In this document: piece by piece, positions 27,119-36,159 of the stretch | Numbering within the stretch: position 1 is the stretch's first letter | Layout: each line of letters opens with the position of its first letter | Assembly (NCBI RefSeq): GCF_000062885.1 | Contig: NC_009142.1 | Span: forward strand, 6,437,584 to 6,501,583 | From: Saccharopolyspora erythraea NRRL 2338 | GTDB taxonomy: Bacteria > Actinomycetota > Actinomycetes > Mycobacteriales > Pseudonocardiaceae | DNA length: 64,000 nucleotides | Reading direction: 5' to 3' | The notes under the pieces: model-generated | Database searches by the model: none | What the model was told of the DNA's origin: nothing | The model's input: only the letters and a program-made list of their open reading frames with translations | Made by a program: the position numbers and the translations under genes

Positions 27119-28673
27119 CCCTGTCTCCCGCCGCCGGATGGTGGTTGCCCGGCCGCCGCAGCGTCTGCGCGGTCGCCACCGCGTTGAGCACCGCGCGCGC
27201 CTTGTTCAGGCACTCCTGGTCCTCGGCGACCGGGTCGGAGTCGGCCACGATGCCACCGCCGGCCTGCACGTAGGCCGTGCGGTCGCGCACCAGCGCGGTG
27301 CGGATCGCGATCGCGGTGTCGGCGTTGCCCGCGAAGTCGAGGTAGCCGACCACACCGCCGTACTGGGCGCGGCGGGTCGGTTCGAGCTCCTCGATCAGCT
27401 CCAGGGCCCGCGGCTTGGGCGCCCCGGACAGGGTGCCCGCCGGGAAGCACGCCGCGACCGCGTCGAAGGCCGTGCGGCCCTCGGCGAGGGTGCCGGTCAC
27501 CGTGGACACGATGTGCATGACGTGGCTGTAGCGCTCGATGCGGAAGAAGTCCACGACCTTCACCGAACCCGGCCGGCAGACCCGGCCCAGGTCGTTGCGG
27601 CCGAGGTCGACCAGCATCAGGTGCTCGGCGCGCTCCTTGTCGTCGTTGATGAGCTCCTTCTCCAGCAGCGCGTCCTCGTCGTCGTCGGCGCCGCGCCAGC
27701 GGGTGCCCGCGATCGGGTGCGTGGTGGCCTGGCCGTCGCGGACGGTCACCAGCGACTCCGGGCTGGAGCCGACGATGTCGAACGGGCTGCCGCCGTCGGG
27801 GTCCTCCAGGCGCAGCAGGTACATGTACGGGCTGGGGTTGGTGGTGCGCAGCACCCGGTAGATGTCCAGCGCGTCGGCGTCGGTGGCCATCTCGAACCGC
27901 TGCGAGACCACGACCTGGAACGCCTCGCCCGCGCGGATGGCCTCCTTGGCCTTCTCCACCGCCGCGTGGTGCTCGGACTCGGTGCGCTTGCGCACGAAGT
28001 CCGGCGACGGACGGGAGAACACCGCCACGGTGGGCTCGGACGGCAGGAACAGCCGCTGGGCCATCTCGTCGAGCCTGCGCACCGCGTCGTCGTAGGCGGC
28101 GTCGACCCGCTCCGGGCTGTCGTCCCAGTTCACCGCGTTGGCGATCAGGGTGATGGTGCCCTCGTGGTGGTCCAGCGCGGCCAGGTCGGTGGCCAGCAGC
28201 ATCACCAGCTCGGGGATCTTCAGGTCGTCCTCGGCCAGGTCGGGCAGCCGCTCCAGCCTGCGCACCGAGTCGTAGCCGAGGTAGCCGACCATGCCGCCGG
28301 TCAGCGGTGGCAGCCCCGGCAGCGGGTCGGTGTGCAGCAGCTTGACCGTCTCGTTGAGCGCCACCAGCGGGTCGCCGCCCTCGGGCAGCCCGACCGGCGG
28401 CGTGCCGGTCCAGCGCGCCTCGCCGTCGCGGACGGTCAGGGCGGCTTCGCTGCGCACGCCCACGAACGACCAGCGGGACCAGGAGCGGCCGTTCTCGGCC
28501 GACTCGAACAGGAACGTGCCCGGCCGGTTGCCCGCCAGCTTGCGGTACACGCCGAGCGGGGTCTCGTCGTCCGCGAGCAGCCGCCGCACCACCGGGATCA
28601 CCCGGTGATCCGCGGCAAGCGCGCGGAACTCCTCGCGTTCTGGACTGATCTTGCCGATGTCGCCGCCCACCAT
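27096..28673 (-). CDS. trpE: anthranilate synthase component I
   Basis: This 525-residue enzyme converts chorismate to anthranilate with a TrpG glutaminase, which is not encoded in this window. C-terminal chorismate-binding motifs are present: [38 protein letters not shown] and [18 protein letters not shown]. The N-terminal domain has the tryptophan-feedback type region ([17 protein letters not shown]). ATG 28673 is followed by an equally possible GTG 28670. A CACAAT box about seven bases before the ATG hints at a leaderless transcript. The gene is divergent from a TetR regulator across 84 bases. Confidence 0.96.
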   Translation of the reverse strand: MVGGDIGKISPEREEFRALAADHRVIPVVRRLLADDETPLGVYRKLAGNRPGTFLFESAENGRSWSRWSFVGVRSEAALTVRDGEARWTGTPPVGLPEGGDPLVALNETVKLLHTDPLPGLPPLTGGMVGYLGYDSVRRLERLPDLAEDDLKIPELVMLLATDLAALDHHEGTITLIANAVNWDDSPERVDAAYDDAVRRLDEMAQRLFLPSEPTVAVFSRPSPDFVRKRTESEHHAAVEKAKEAIRAGEAFQVVVSQRFEMATDADALDIYRVLRTTNPSPYMYLLRLEDPDGGSPFDIVGSSPESLVTVRDGQATTHPIAGTRWRGADDDEDALLEKELINDDKERAEHLMLVDLGRNDLGRVCRPGSVKVVDFFRIERYSHVMHIVSTVTGTLAEGRTAFDAVAACFPAGTLSGAPKPRALELIEELEPTRRAQYGGVVGYLDFAGNADTAIAIRTALVRDRTAYVQAGGGIVADSDPVAEDQECLNKARAVLNAVATAQTLRRPGNHHPAAGDRVDDRAGI

Positions 28674-28757
28674 GCCCCAATTGTGCCGTCCGCCAGGGCG
28701 GGTGCCGCGCGCAGCCCGGCTTTGCACCCCGAAGCGGCCGACAGCGAGGATGGCGGT

Positions 28758-29381
28758 GTGAGCGGTGGCATCGAGGAGGAGGCGCCGAGGCGCCGGGGAC
28801 GGCGGCGCAGCGGCGAGGACACCAGGGCGGCGCTGGTCTCGGCGGCCAGGGAGGTGTTCATCGAGCAGGGCTACGACGGGGCGACCGTGCGGGCCATCGC
28901 CACCAGGGCGGGTGTGGACGCGGCGATGGTCAACCACTGGTTCGGGGGCAAGGCGGGACTGTTCACCGCCGCGGTGTCCATCCCGGTCAACCCCGCCGAG
29001 GTGCTGCCCAAGATCCTCGACGGCCCGCGCGACCGCGTCGGCGAGCGGATGGTGCGCACCTTCGTGACGGTGTGGGACCGCGAGGGCGGCGGCGCGTTCG
29101 CGGCGCTGGTGCGCAGCATCGCGACGCACGAGACGGCGGTGCGCATGCTGCGGGAGTTCATCACGACGGTGATGTTCGGCGGCCTGGTCCGGGAGCTGGG
29201 CGTGGACCGGCCGGAGCTGCGGGCGTCGCTGTGCGCGTCGCAGGTCGTCGGCCTGGGCATGGTCCGCTACGTCGCGGCGCTGGAACCGATCGCGTCGGCC
29301 GACGCCGAGACCGTCGTCGCGGCGGTGGCGCCGAACCTCCAGCGCTACCTGACCGGCGACCTGTCGGACGTGCCGTCGTAG
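28758..29381 (+). CDS. TetR-family regulator
   Basis: This 207-residue protein has a TetR helix-turn-helix (about 20-65): [38 protein letters not shown] then GGKAGLF. The helical C-terminal domain ([20 protein letters not shown]) forms the ligand and dimer part. The start is GTG 28758. It is divergent from trpE, so it may control itself and possibly trpE, but the binding site was not identified. The same placement next to trpE/hisI occurs in related actinomycetes. Confidence 0.88.
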   Translation: MSGGIEEEAPRRRGRRRSGEDTRAALVSAAREVFIEQGYDGATVRAIATRAGVDAAMVNHWFGGKAGLFTAAVSIPVNPAEVLPKILDGPRDRVGERMVRTFVTVWDREGGGAFAALVRSIATHETAVRMLREFITTVMFGGLVRELGVDRPELRASLCASQVVGLGMVRYVAALEPIASADAETVVAAVAPNLQRYLTGDLSDVPS

Positions 29382-29519
29382 CGGCGGTGACGCCGGATCT
29401 GACGGTGTGGCGCCTCGCGACGGGAGCGTCCGCGGCGCCTTGGTGCGCGGTGATCAGGCCCCGCTGGCCGGAAGGCGCCGGTCGTGAGCGGAGACCACCG
29501 CGGCGACGCACCCCGGCCG

Positions 29520-29583
29520 CCGGCCGTCGTCAGCTCCCCGGCGGCCGTCGTCAGCTCTCCAGCGGCCGTCGTCAGCTCTCCGC
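29520..29583. repeat. three 21-bp tandem repeats at the hisI 3' end
   Basis: Three nearly identical 21-bp units (about 29520-29540, 29541-29561 and 29562-29582) read GCGGCCGTCGTCAGCTCTCC with small changes. The last unit contains the hisI stop codon, so the array looks like a duplication of the gene's terminal codons into the downstream gap. Confidence 0.75.
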
Positions 29584-29922
29584 CAGCAGGACGTCGGCGT
29601 CGAAGCAGGTGCGGTCGCCGGTGTGGCAGGCGCCGTCCACCTGGTCCACGACCAGCAGCACCGTGTCGCCGTCGCAGTCGAGCCGGACCTCGTGCACGTG
29701 CTGGGTGTGCCCGGACGTCTCGCCCTTGACCCAGTACTGCTGCCTGCTGCGGGAGTAGTACGTGCCCTTGCGGGTGGTCAGCGTGCGGTGCAGTGCCTCG
29801 TCGTCCATCCACGCCATCATCAGCACCTCGCCGGTGCCGCGCTGCTGGGCCACCGCCGCGACCAGACCGTCGGGGGTGCGCTTGAGCCGGGCGGCGATCG
29901 CCGGGTCCAGGCCGCTGCTCAT
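29572..29922 (-). CDS. hisI: phosphoribosyl-AMP cyclohydrolase
   Basis: This 116-residue enzyme opens the adenine ring of PR-AMP in histidine synthesis. Metal-binding segments are visible: [16 protein letters not shown] with the aspartates and [12 protein letters not shown] with the cysteines that bind zinc, plus [18 protein letters not shown]. It is the single-function form, so a separate hisE must lie elsewhere. Its ATG overlaps the hisF stop by four bases. It ends in an imperfect 21-bp repeat array. Confidence 0.96.
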   Translation of the reverse strand: MSSGLDPAIAARLKRTPDGLVAAVAQQRGTGEVLMMAWMDDEALHRTLTTRKGTYYSRSRQQYWVKGETSGHTQHVHEVRLDCDGDTVLLVVDQVDGACHTGDRTCFDADVLLAES

Positions 29923-30692
29923 CGAACCGTGATCCCTTCTGCGCGCATGGCGTCCTTGACCTCGCCGATGCGGAGCTGGCCGAAGTGGAAGACGCTGGCC
30001 GCGAGCACCGCGTCGGCCCCGGCGCGCACGGCGGGCGCGAAGTGCTCGACCGCACCGGCGCCGCCGCTGGCGATCAGCGGGACGTCGACGGCCGCCCGCA
30101 CGGCGCGAATGATCTCCAGGTCGAACCCGGCCTTGGTGCCGTCGGCGTCCATGGAGTTCAGCAGGATCTCCCCGACCCCCAGCTCCTGGCCCCTCGCGGC
30201 CCACTCCACGGCGCAGATGCCGGTGCCCCGGCGCCCGCCGTGGGTCGTGACCTCGAAGCCCGACGCGGTGGGCTCACCGCCCTCTGGCACCCGGCGCGCG
30301 TCCACCGACAGCACGACGCACTGGGCGCCGAATCGCTCCGAGGACTCGCGCAGCAGCTCGGGGCGCGCGATCGCGGCGGTGTTGAGGCTCACCTTGTCCG
30401 CGCCGGCGCGCAGCAGGCGGTCGATGTCCTCGGGGCTGCGCACGCCGCCACCGACGGTCAGCGGGATGAACACCTGCTCGGCGGTGCGGCGCACCACGTC
30501 GAAGGTCGTCTCGCGGTCCGAGGACGAGGCGGTGACGTCCAGGAAGGTCAGCTCGTCGGCGCCTTCGGCGTCGTAGGCCTCGGCCAGCTCGACCGGATCA
30601 CCCGCATCGACGAGGTTGGTGAAGTTGACGCCCTTTACGACCCGCCCCTGGTCGACGTCCAGGCAGGGGATCACACGCACCGCGACGGCCAT
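29919..30692 (-). CDS. hisF: imidazole glycerol phosphate synthase, cyclase subunit
   Basis: This 257-residue beta/alpha barrel pairs with HisH to make imidazole glycerol phosphate and AICAR. The catalytic Asp in [19 protein letters not shown] and the second in the [18 protein letters not shown] segment are present, as is the [20 protein letters not shown] phosphate site. The ATG is at 30692. It is coupled to hisI and is divergent from a PPOX protein gene. HisH is encoded 5 kb away. Confidence 0.97.
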   Translation of the reverse strand: MAVAVRVIPCLDVDQGRVVKGVNFTNLVDAGDPVELAEAYDAEGADELTFLDVTASSSDRETTFDVVRRTAEQVFIPLTVGGGVRSPEDIDRLLRAGADKVSLNTAAIARPELLRESSERFGAQCVVLSVDARRVPEGGEPTASGFEVTTHGGRRGTGICAVEWAARGQELGVGEILLNSMDADGTKAGFDLEIIRAVRAAVDVPLIASGGAGAVEHFAPAVRAGADAVLAASVFHFGQLRIGEVKDAMRAEGITVR

Positions 30693-30739
30693 ACATCCAG
30701 GGTAGAGAGGGCGTCGGACAGCCGGAGCAGGAGGCTACG

Positions 30740-31132
30740 GTGAGCGCCATGGACAAGGTCACCCGCATCCTCGCCGACTCCCGCTACCTGCTGCTGACCA
30801 CGTTCCGCCGCAACGGGAAGCCGGTGCCCACCCCGGTGTGGGTCGTCGGCGACGGCGGCAGCCTGGCGGTCTGGAGCGACGCCGAGTCCGGCAAGGTCAA
30901 GCGGATCAGGCGGGAGCCGGGCGTGGAGCTCGCGCCGTGCGACGCGCTCGGCAATCCGCGAGGGGAGCCCGTTCGCGGGCGGGCAACCGTGCTCGACCCC
31001 TTCGAGCTGGAGCGGGTGCAGCGGCTGCTGACCCGCAAGTACGGCCTGGCCGGGCGGGCCTACCTGGCGGCCAACCGCCTGCGCCGCGACCGCCCGGAGA
31101 TGGTCGCGGTCTCCATCACCGTCGGCGGCTGA
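30740..31132 (+). CDS. PPOX-class, probably F420-dependent, oxidoreductase
   Basis: This 130-residue split-barrel protein resembles the actinobacterial Rv2061c-type PPOX group: MDKVTRILADSRYLLLTTF, GKPVPTPVWVVGDGGSLAVW, then AESGKVKRIRREPGVELAPC. These proteins bind a deazaflavin or flavin cofactor in a dimer and reduce small molecules; substrates are mostly unknown. The start is GTG 30740 with GGAGG at good spacing; ATG 30749 is an alternative. It is divergent from hisF and followed by repeat-rich noncoding DNA. Confidence 0.8.
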   Translation: MSAMDKVTRILADSRYLLLTTFRRNGKPVPTPVWVVGDGGSLAVWSDAESGKVKRIRREPGVELAPCDALGNPRGEPVRGRATVLDPFELERVQRLLTRKYGLAGRAYLAANRLRRDRPEMVAVSITVGG

Positions 31133-31547
31133 CCACCGGCCGGGCGGCGCTCCGGCGGTGTCCGGCCGGCTGCGGCGCCGGGTTCCCGTCGTGGGGTCTG
31201 GCCCGGTCGCGTGGTGGCCCGGTCGGCCATCCGGCAGTGCTCGGGCTGGCTGCGCCGCTGGCTCACGTCGCGGGCCTGGCCTGATCGCGGGGCGCCTGAA
31301 CCGGTCGGCCATCCGGCGGTGCCAGGGCCGTCGACGCCGCTGGCTCACGTCATGGGCCTGGCCTGATCGGCCCTGCCTGATCTGGCCCGGTCTGGTCGTC
31401 GGCTGAGCCGCGCCCTCGTGCGTACGGCCCTTCCACCGCCCATCCCGGGCTGTGAAAGGGCCGTCCGTTTCCGTGGTCGACGCCGACGGTCGAGGTCCCG
31501 GCCACGCCGGGGTCCGTCAGCTCACCACGGGCCGGTCGTGGCGCCCA
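31133..31547. repeat. gene-free region with 82-bp tandem repeat
   Basis: There is no credible gene in this 415-bp gap. Between about 31215 and 31375 an 82-bp unit occurs twice: GGTCGGCCATCCGGC starts at 31221 and 31303, and CGCTGGCTCACGTC starts at 31256 and 31338. Weaker partial copies flank it. A second small repeat, CACCACGGGCCG, occurs at about 31522 and 31550 and reaches the end of the hydrolase gene. Confidence 0.65.
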
Positions 31548-33029
31548 TCACCACGGGCCGACCGTGGCCGCCTGCGGGAGGGGCTTCGGCGGCACCGCCG
31601 GGCAATGCGCGCCTTCAGGCGGCATCCGCAAGTCGATCAGGTACCGGTCGGCGGCCCGGGTGGTGCATTCGCTGCGGGAGTAGACGCCGTGCCCCCATCC
31701 GTCGTAGGTGAGCAGCGTGGACTGCTCGATCTGGGCGTTGACGTTCTTCGCCCAGTTGTAGCCGGTGGCGGGGTCGTGCAGGGCGTTCATGATCAGGACC
31801 GGCGGCGCGCTGCCGAGGTCGGGGTCGTGCGGCGGATTGCCGGAGCGGACCGGGAAGTCCACGCAGTGCAGCGCCGCCGCACCGACGCCGAAGCGGACGT
31901 GCGGGGCGTTCTCGCGCTGCGCCTTCCACAGCTCCGCGTACTCCTCGGCCGAGCCGACGCGGAACTGCTGGTCCGAGCACACCATCGGCAGCGCGGAGGG
32001 CAGCGTCCGCGGCTCGGCCACCGCCACGGGGCCGGTCTGCTCCGAGAAGCTCCGGAGCCTTTCGGCGAGCTGCTCCCACATCGGTTCGTAGAGGGCCGAC
32101 ACGGTCAGCTGGGTGAGCCGCTCGGGCGTCAGCGGCTTCGACGGGTCCTGCGGATCGGTCAGCTCGCCGCGCTCGGCTCGGGCGTAGAGGCCGTCGAAGA
32201 AGGCGCCGACGTCCTGGCCGTGCAGCGCGCAGCGCTCCTCGGACTCGCACCACCGGACGAACTCGGCGAAGGAGTCCTCCGCGGTCGCGGCCTGGGTGGT
32301 CAGGAACTCGCGCGGGCTCAGGTTGTGGTCGAACACGCTGTCCAGCAGCAGCGCCCGCACCCGCGTGGGGAAGTTCTCGGCGTAGGCCTGGCCGGTCTGC
32401 GTGCCGTAGGAGATCCCGTAGAGGCTGATGCGCTCCTCGCCCAGCGCGGCGCGCAGCGCGTCGATGTCACGGGCGACGCTCACCGTGTCGACGTGGTCGA
32501 GCAGCGGGCCCGTCAGCTCGCGGCAGCTCTCGCCCAGGCGCTTGTTGTAGTCGCGCACCACCTCGAAGTGCCGCGGGTCGTCGGACACCAGCGGCGGCGG
32601 CTGCTCGACCAGCCCGGCATCGCACTTGACCTGGTCGGGCAGGCCCACGCCGCGGGGGTCGAAGCTCACGATGTCGAAGCGCGCCGCGACCTCCGGCGAG
32701 AAGCGGGAGCCGCCGACGATCTCGGCGACACCCGAGCCGCCCGGGCCGCCGGGCATGTGCACCAGCGTGCCGATGCGCGCGGCGGGGTCGGCGGCGGGCT
32801 GGCGCGCCAGGGGAATGGTGATGCTCGCCCCGTCCGGCTGCGACCAGTCGACGGGCACCCGCATCGTTGCGCACTGGACCTGCGGGTTCTGCTCGCAGGG
32901 CTGCCAGTCGACGGCGGTCTGCGGCGCTGGTGCCCCGGCGGCCGGGGCGGCGAGTGCGGGCGCGGCGCTCGCGGTCACCGCGGCCAGTGCCAGCAGCGCC
33001 CCCAGCGCGGGCGTTCGTCGTTTCCGCAA
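31548..33029 (-). CDS. secreted alpha/beta hydrolase, tripeptidyl-aminopeptidase-like
   Basis: This 493-residue protein has a Sec signal peptide (MRKRRTPALGALLALAAVTA, cleavage near ALAAP). The alpha/beta-hydrolase core carries an oxyanion segment (HMPGGPGGSGVAEI), the nucleophile elbow GISYG (about residue 211), and a C-terminal TAP-like domain with the acidic residue near MNALHDPATG and the histidine in GWGHGVYS. The layout matches secreted Streptomyces tripeptidyl aminopeptidases (SlpD/E type) that remove tripeptides from the N-terminus of exported proteins. The start is TTG 33029 with AGGAGA upstream. A long inverted repeat lies directly upstream. Substrate not determined. Confidence 0.85.
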   Translation of the reverse strand: MRKRRTPALGALLALAAVTASAAPALAAPAAGAPAPQTAVDWQPCEQNPQVQCATMRVPVDWSQPDGASITIPLARQPAADPAARIGTLVHMPGGPGGSGVAEIVGGSRFSPEVAARFDIVSFDPRGVGLPDQVKCDAGLVEQPPPLVSDDPRHFEVVRDYNKRLGESCRELTGPLLDHVDTVSVARDIDALRAALGEERISLYGISYGTQTGQAYAENFPTRVRALLLDSVFDHNLSPREFLTTQAATAEDSFAEFVRWCESEERCALHGQDVGAFFDGLYARAERGELTDPQDPSKPLTPERLTQLTVSALYEPMWEQLAERLRSFSEQTGPVAVAEPRTLPSALPMVCSDQQFRVGSAEEYAELWKAQRENAPHVRFGVGAAALHCVDFPVRSGNPPHDPDLGSAPPVLIMNALHDPATGYNWAKNVNAQIEQSTLLTYDGWGHGVYSRSECTTRAADRYLIDLRMPPEGAHCPAVPPKPLPQAATVGPW

Positions 33030-33042
33030 GGGAATCTCCTCG

Positions 33043-33083
33043 GATCACGGTGCGGATCCGCCGGTCGGATCCACACCGTGATC
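33043..33083 (-). promoter_or_regulatory. 17-bp inverted repeat before the hydrolase gene
   Basis: Arms 33043-33059 and 33067-33083 pair at 16 of 17 positions around a seven-base loop, and end 14 bases upstream of the TTG start. The element overlaps the space for the ribosome site, so it could be an operator or an RNA hairpin that blocks translation. No regulator gene is adjacent. Confidence 0.6.
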
Positions 33084-33458
33084 TTCGAGGTGCGAGTGCC
33101 CCCGCAAGATCAGGTTGTTCCCGGGGGAGGTCCCGGAGACGTCCCTTAAGAGAGCAGCCGTCGGTGCTCCGAGGAGACGAAGGAGCGCCGGACGGCCGCC
33201 GGAGTCACGCCCAGGCCGATCCCCGCGGTGATGTCGCCGTCAGGCCGCGCGGCGGCGTCTGGCGGCGTCGGGCGCCGGCGTGTGGGGACGTGGTCAAGCC
33301 GGGCGCGACTCGTCGGGCGGCGGCGTCAAGCCGGGCGCGAAATTGTCGTCAAACCCGGCGTCAGCGGCTTCGGGCGGAGGCGTCGTCAAGCCCGGTGTCG
33401 TCGATGCCGGGCGCGACATCGTCTTCAGGCCCGGCCCGGCGTCGTCGATGCCGCTCGG
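33084..33458. repeat. gene-free region with GTCAAGCCGGG repeats
   Basis: No gene is supported. From 33293 to about 33445 a degenerate direct repeat occurs: GTCAAGCCGGGCGCGA begins at 33293 and 33325, with variants at 33348, 33384 and 33430. The spacing is irregular at 23-46 bp. It lies just past the hisA stop. Confidence 0.5.
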
Positions 33459-34190
33459 TCAGCGGACCGCGGCGAGGGCCTCTTCGAGGGTGAAGTTGCC
33501 CGCGTAGAGGGCCTTGCCCACGATCGAGCCCTCCAGGCCGTCGCCCGCCAGCCGGGACAGCTCGACGAGGTCGTCCACACTGGACACACCGCCGGACGCG
33601 ATGACCGGGGCGTCGGTGCGGGAGCAGACCTCGCGCAGCAGAGCCACGTTCGGGCCCTGGAGGGTGCCGTCCTTGCTGACGTCGGTCACGACGTAGCGGC
33701 GGCAGCCCGCGGCGTCGAGCCGGGCCAGGACCTCCCAGAGGTCGCCGCCGTCGGTGGTCCAGCCGCGCGCGGCGAGCCGGTGGCCCTGCTCGGTGATCCG
33801 GACGTCGAGTCCGACCGCGACGCGGTCGCCGTACTCGGCGACGACGCGGTCCGCCCACTCGGGGTTCTCCAGGGCGGCGGTGCCGAGGTTCACGCGCTCG
33901 CAGCCCGTGGCCAGCGCCGCCTCCAGCGAGGCGTCGTCGCGGATGCCGCCGGAGAGCTCGACCCGCACGTCGAGCTTGGCGACCACGTCGGCCAGCAGCT
34001 CGCGGTTGGAGCCGCGGCCGAAGGCGGCGTCGAGGTCGACCAGGTGGACCCACTCCGCGCCCGCGCGCTGCCAGGCCAGCGCGGCCTCCAGCGGATCCCC
34101 ATAGGAGGTCTCGGTACCGGCCGCGCCCTGAACGAGGCGGACCGCCTGACCATCGGCGACGTCAACAGCGGGAAGCAGCGTGAAACTCAC
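33459..34190 (-). CDS. hisA: HisA isomerase, probably bifunctional PriA
   Basis: This 243-residue beta/alpha barrel isomerises ProFAR in histidine synthesis. Motifs include [18 protein letters not shown] (with the catalytic Asp), [20 protein letters not shown] and [14 protein letters not shown] (second catalytic Asp). In actinobacteria this protein (PriA) also does the TrpF reaction; the trp cluster here lacks trpF, which supports that role. The start is GTG 34190, and a 950-bp repeat-rich gap separates it from the next his gene upstream. Whether it is co-transcribed with hisH is therefore uncertain. Confidence 0.94.
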   Translation of the reverse strand: MSFTLLPAVDVADGQAVRLVQGAAGTETSYGDPLEAALAWQRAGAEWVHLVDLDAAFGRGSNRELLADVVAKLDVRVELSGGIRDDASLEAALATGCERVNLGTAALENPEWADRVVAEYGDRVAVGLDVRITEQGHRLAARGWTTDGGDLWEVLARLDAAGCRRYVVTDVSKDGTLQGPNVALLREVCSRTDAPVIASGGVSSVDDLVELSRLAGDGLEGSIVGKALYAGNFTLEEALAAVR

Positions 34191-34640
34191 GTCGCAGACC
34201 CTACCGCCTGCCACGGCACCACCAGCCCGGAGGTGTTTGCGGAGGTCGGGAGCCTGGGTCGGACGGAACGCCCCCGACTCGCGTCGTGCACGGCTGCCCT
34301 CTCGCCCGCGGCCGACACGCCCTGGCTCGGGTCCCCGACGTGCACCGGCGTGTCCTACCGACACGCGTTCTCGCGCTACGGCGACACACGTCGGCGTGTC
34401 GGTATACCAGTTCGCCGGACACACCCCGGCGTGTCGAGCCCGGACTCGCCAACACCCGCCGGACACACCGCGCCGTGTCGAGCCCCGACTCGGCCGCACC
34501 CGCCGGACACACCCCGCCGTGTCGGTATGCCCAACTCGCGACCGAGTGTCGGCATGCCACCCATGCGGTGTGTCGGCTCTGCCCGACTCACCCTGGCACG
34601 TCGGGCCCCGAGACCCGTCGGTGTGTCGGGATCACGCTGC
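34191..34640. repeat. degenerate part of the repeat array upstream of hisA
   Basis: No gene is supported. Several diverged units share GGACACACC followed by CCGGCGTGTCG or CCGCCGTGTCG, for example near 34414, 34459 and 34503, with irregular 35-45 bp spacing. In some units GACAC and GTGTC are complementary across an eight-base loop, so each could fold as a hairpin. The units grade into the regular array that starts at 34641. Confidence 0.7.
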
Positions 34641-35130
34641 GCCGGACTCACTCCGGCGTGTCGGAATCACGCCGCGCCGGAGAGACCCCGGCATGTCGGA
34701 AACCCGGTGCGCCGGACTCACTCCGGCGTGTCGGAATCACGCCGCGCCGGACAGACCCCGGCATGTCGGAAACCCGGTGCGCCGGACTCACCCCGGCATG
34801 TCGGAATCACGCCGCGCCGGACAGACCCCGGCATGTCGGAAACCCGGTGCGCCGGACTCACCCCGGCATGTCGGAATCACGCCGCGCCGGACAGACCCCG
34901 GCATGTCGGAAACCCGGTGCGCCGGACTCACCCCGGCATGTCGAAACCCCGCTGCGCCGGACAGACCCCGGCATGTCGAAACCCCGATGCGCCGGACAGA
35001 CCCCGGCATGTCGAAACCCCGCTGCGCCGGACAGACCCCGGCATGTCGAAACCCCGATGCGCCGGACTCACCCCGGCGTGTCGGAATCACGCTGCGCCGG
35101 ACTCACCCCGGCGTGTCGGGTTCCGGCTCG
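34641..35130. repeat. 35-bp minisatellite, 14 units
   Basis: Fourteen consecutive units of exactly 35 bp start at 34641, 34676, 34711 and so on to 35096. Each begins GCCGGAC or GCCGGAGAG, then ACCCCGGCATGTCG or a close variant, and ends GCCGC or GGTGC. Two unit types, one with CTCAC and GAATCACGCCGC, the other with CAGAC and GAAACCCGGTGC, alternate to give a 70-bp higher-order repeat in the first eight units. Units 9-12 share AAACCCC. There are no unique spacers, so it is not a CRISPR array. Frames run open through it on both strands because 35 is not divisible by three and the sequence lacks stops, not because it is coding. Confidence 0.95.
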
Positions 35131-35140
35131 GCCGGAGCGG

Positions 35141-35323
35141 CTAGCGCTCTCGGCGGCCGGAGCGGACCGCCGCCACCACCGGTACCGCGAGCACCACCAG
35201 CACCAGCAGGATGATCAACCAGCCGGGGACGCCGGCCTGCGCGAGGTAGGTCGAGGCGAAGCCGAGGACCATGCCCACCGCCAGCAGCAGCGCGATGGCC
35301 TTGACCACACCGTCGCGCCGCAT
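35141..35323 (-). CDS. small membrane protein
   Basis: This 60-residue protein starts at ATG 35323, 17 bases after the hisH stop. It has two hydrophobic segments (VKAIALLLAVGMVLGF and WLIILLVLVVLAVPVV) joined by a short loop, and a basic tail SGRRER. Small two-helix proteins at this position between hisH and hisA are seen in other actinomycetes. Function unknown. Confidence 0.65.
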   Translation of the reverse strand: MRRDGVVKAIALLLAVGMVLGFASTYLAQAGVPGWLIILLVLVVLAVPVVAAVRSGRRER

Positions 35324-35340
35324 GAGACCTCGGCGTCGGG

Positions 35341-35973
35341 TCACAGGCTGCCCAGCCAGTTGCGCAGCAGGACCGCGCCCGCCTCCCCCGACTTCTCCGG
35401 GTGGAACTGGGTCGCCGACAGCGCACCGTTCTCCACGGCCGCGACGAACGGCTCGCCGTGTTCGGCCCAGGTGACCAGGGGCGCGGGCAGGGCGCTTCCG
35501 GACTCCGGCATCTCCCACTTGCGCACCCCGAACGAGTGCACGAAGTAGAAGCGCGTGTCCGCGTCGAGACCTGCGAAGAGTGTGGTGTTCTCCGGCGCGG
35601 TGACGGTGTTCCAGCCCATGTGCGGCAGGACGTCGGCCTCGATCCGCTCGACGACGCCCGGCCACTGGCCGCAGCCGTCGGTGGGCACGCCGTGCTCGAC
35701 ACCCCGGTCGAACAGCACCTGCATGCCGACGCAGATACCGAGCACCGGACGGTCACCGGCCAGCCGGTGGTCGATGATCTTGTCACCGCCGGCGGCGAGC
35801 AGGCCCCGCATGCAGGCCGCGAACGCGCCAACACCGGGCACCACCAGCCCGTCGGCCTCCATCGCGGCACGATGGTCGGAGGTCACCTCGACGTCGGCGC
35901 CGACCCGCTGCAGAGCGCGCTCGGCCGAACGGAGGTTGCCTGATCCGTAATCGAGTACGACGACACGTGCCAC
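35341..35973 (-). CDS. hisH: imidazole glycerol phosphate synthase, glutaminase subunit
   Basis: This 210-residue class I amidotransferase makes ammonia for HisF. The catalytic cysteine is in [16 protein letters not shown] (about 80-95) and the His/Glu pair in [14 protein letters not shown] near residue 190. The start ATG is at 35973. It begins a short run with a small membrane protein, and a repeat array separates that run from hisA. Confidence 0.95.
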   Translation of the reverse strand: MARVVVLDYGSGNLRSAERALQRVGADVEVTSDHRAAMEADGLVVPGVGAFAACMRGLLAAGGDKIIDHRLAGDRPVLGICVGMQVLFDRGVEHGVPTDGCGQWPGVVERIEADVLPHMGWNTVTAPENTTLFAGLDADTRFYFVHSFGVRKWEMPESGSALPAPLVTWAEHGEPFVAAVENGALSATQFHPEKSGEAGAVLLRNWLGSL

Positions 35974-36159
35974 GCACTCAGGCTACCTGCAGGTCGCGGC
36001 CGGGAGCCCCCGCCCTGGACAGCAGCAACATCGACCCGGTCAGCACCACCATCGCCCGGGCCCCAGCACCCTCACCAGGTCCAGCCGCCCCCATGGACAC
36101 CAGCCCCTCACCGTGGACCCAAGCACCCTGGACAGCAGCACCCGCGGCCAGGGCACCCG
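35974..36159. other. gap between the split transketolase and hisH
   Basis: This 186-bp gap has no gene. It is low in complexity on the plus strand, with recurring CAGCAG, CACC and CCTGGACAGCAGCA (about 36016 and 36128) motifs. Confidence 0.35.

Noticed and set aside
34641-35130. CRISPR array
   Set aside because: The units are directly contiguous, without unique spacers, and no cas genes are present.
34180-35214. Long open frames through the 35-bp array on both strands
   Set aside because: Three frames stay open because the unit lacks stops; the products are repeats of arginine- and proline-rich units. No start site or family supports them.
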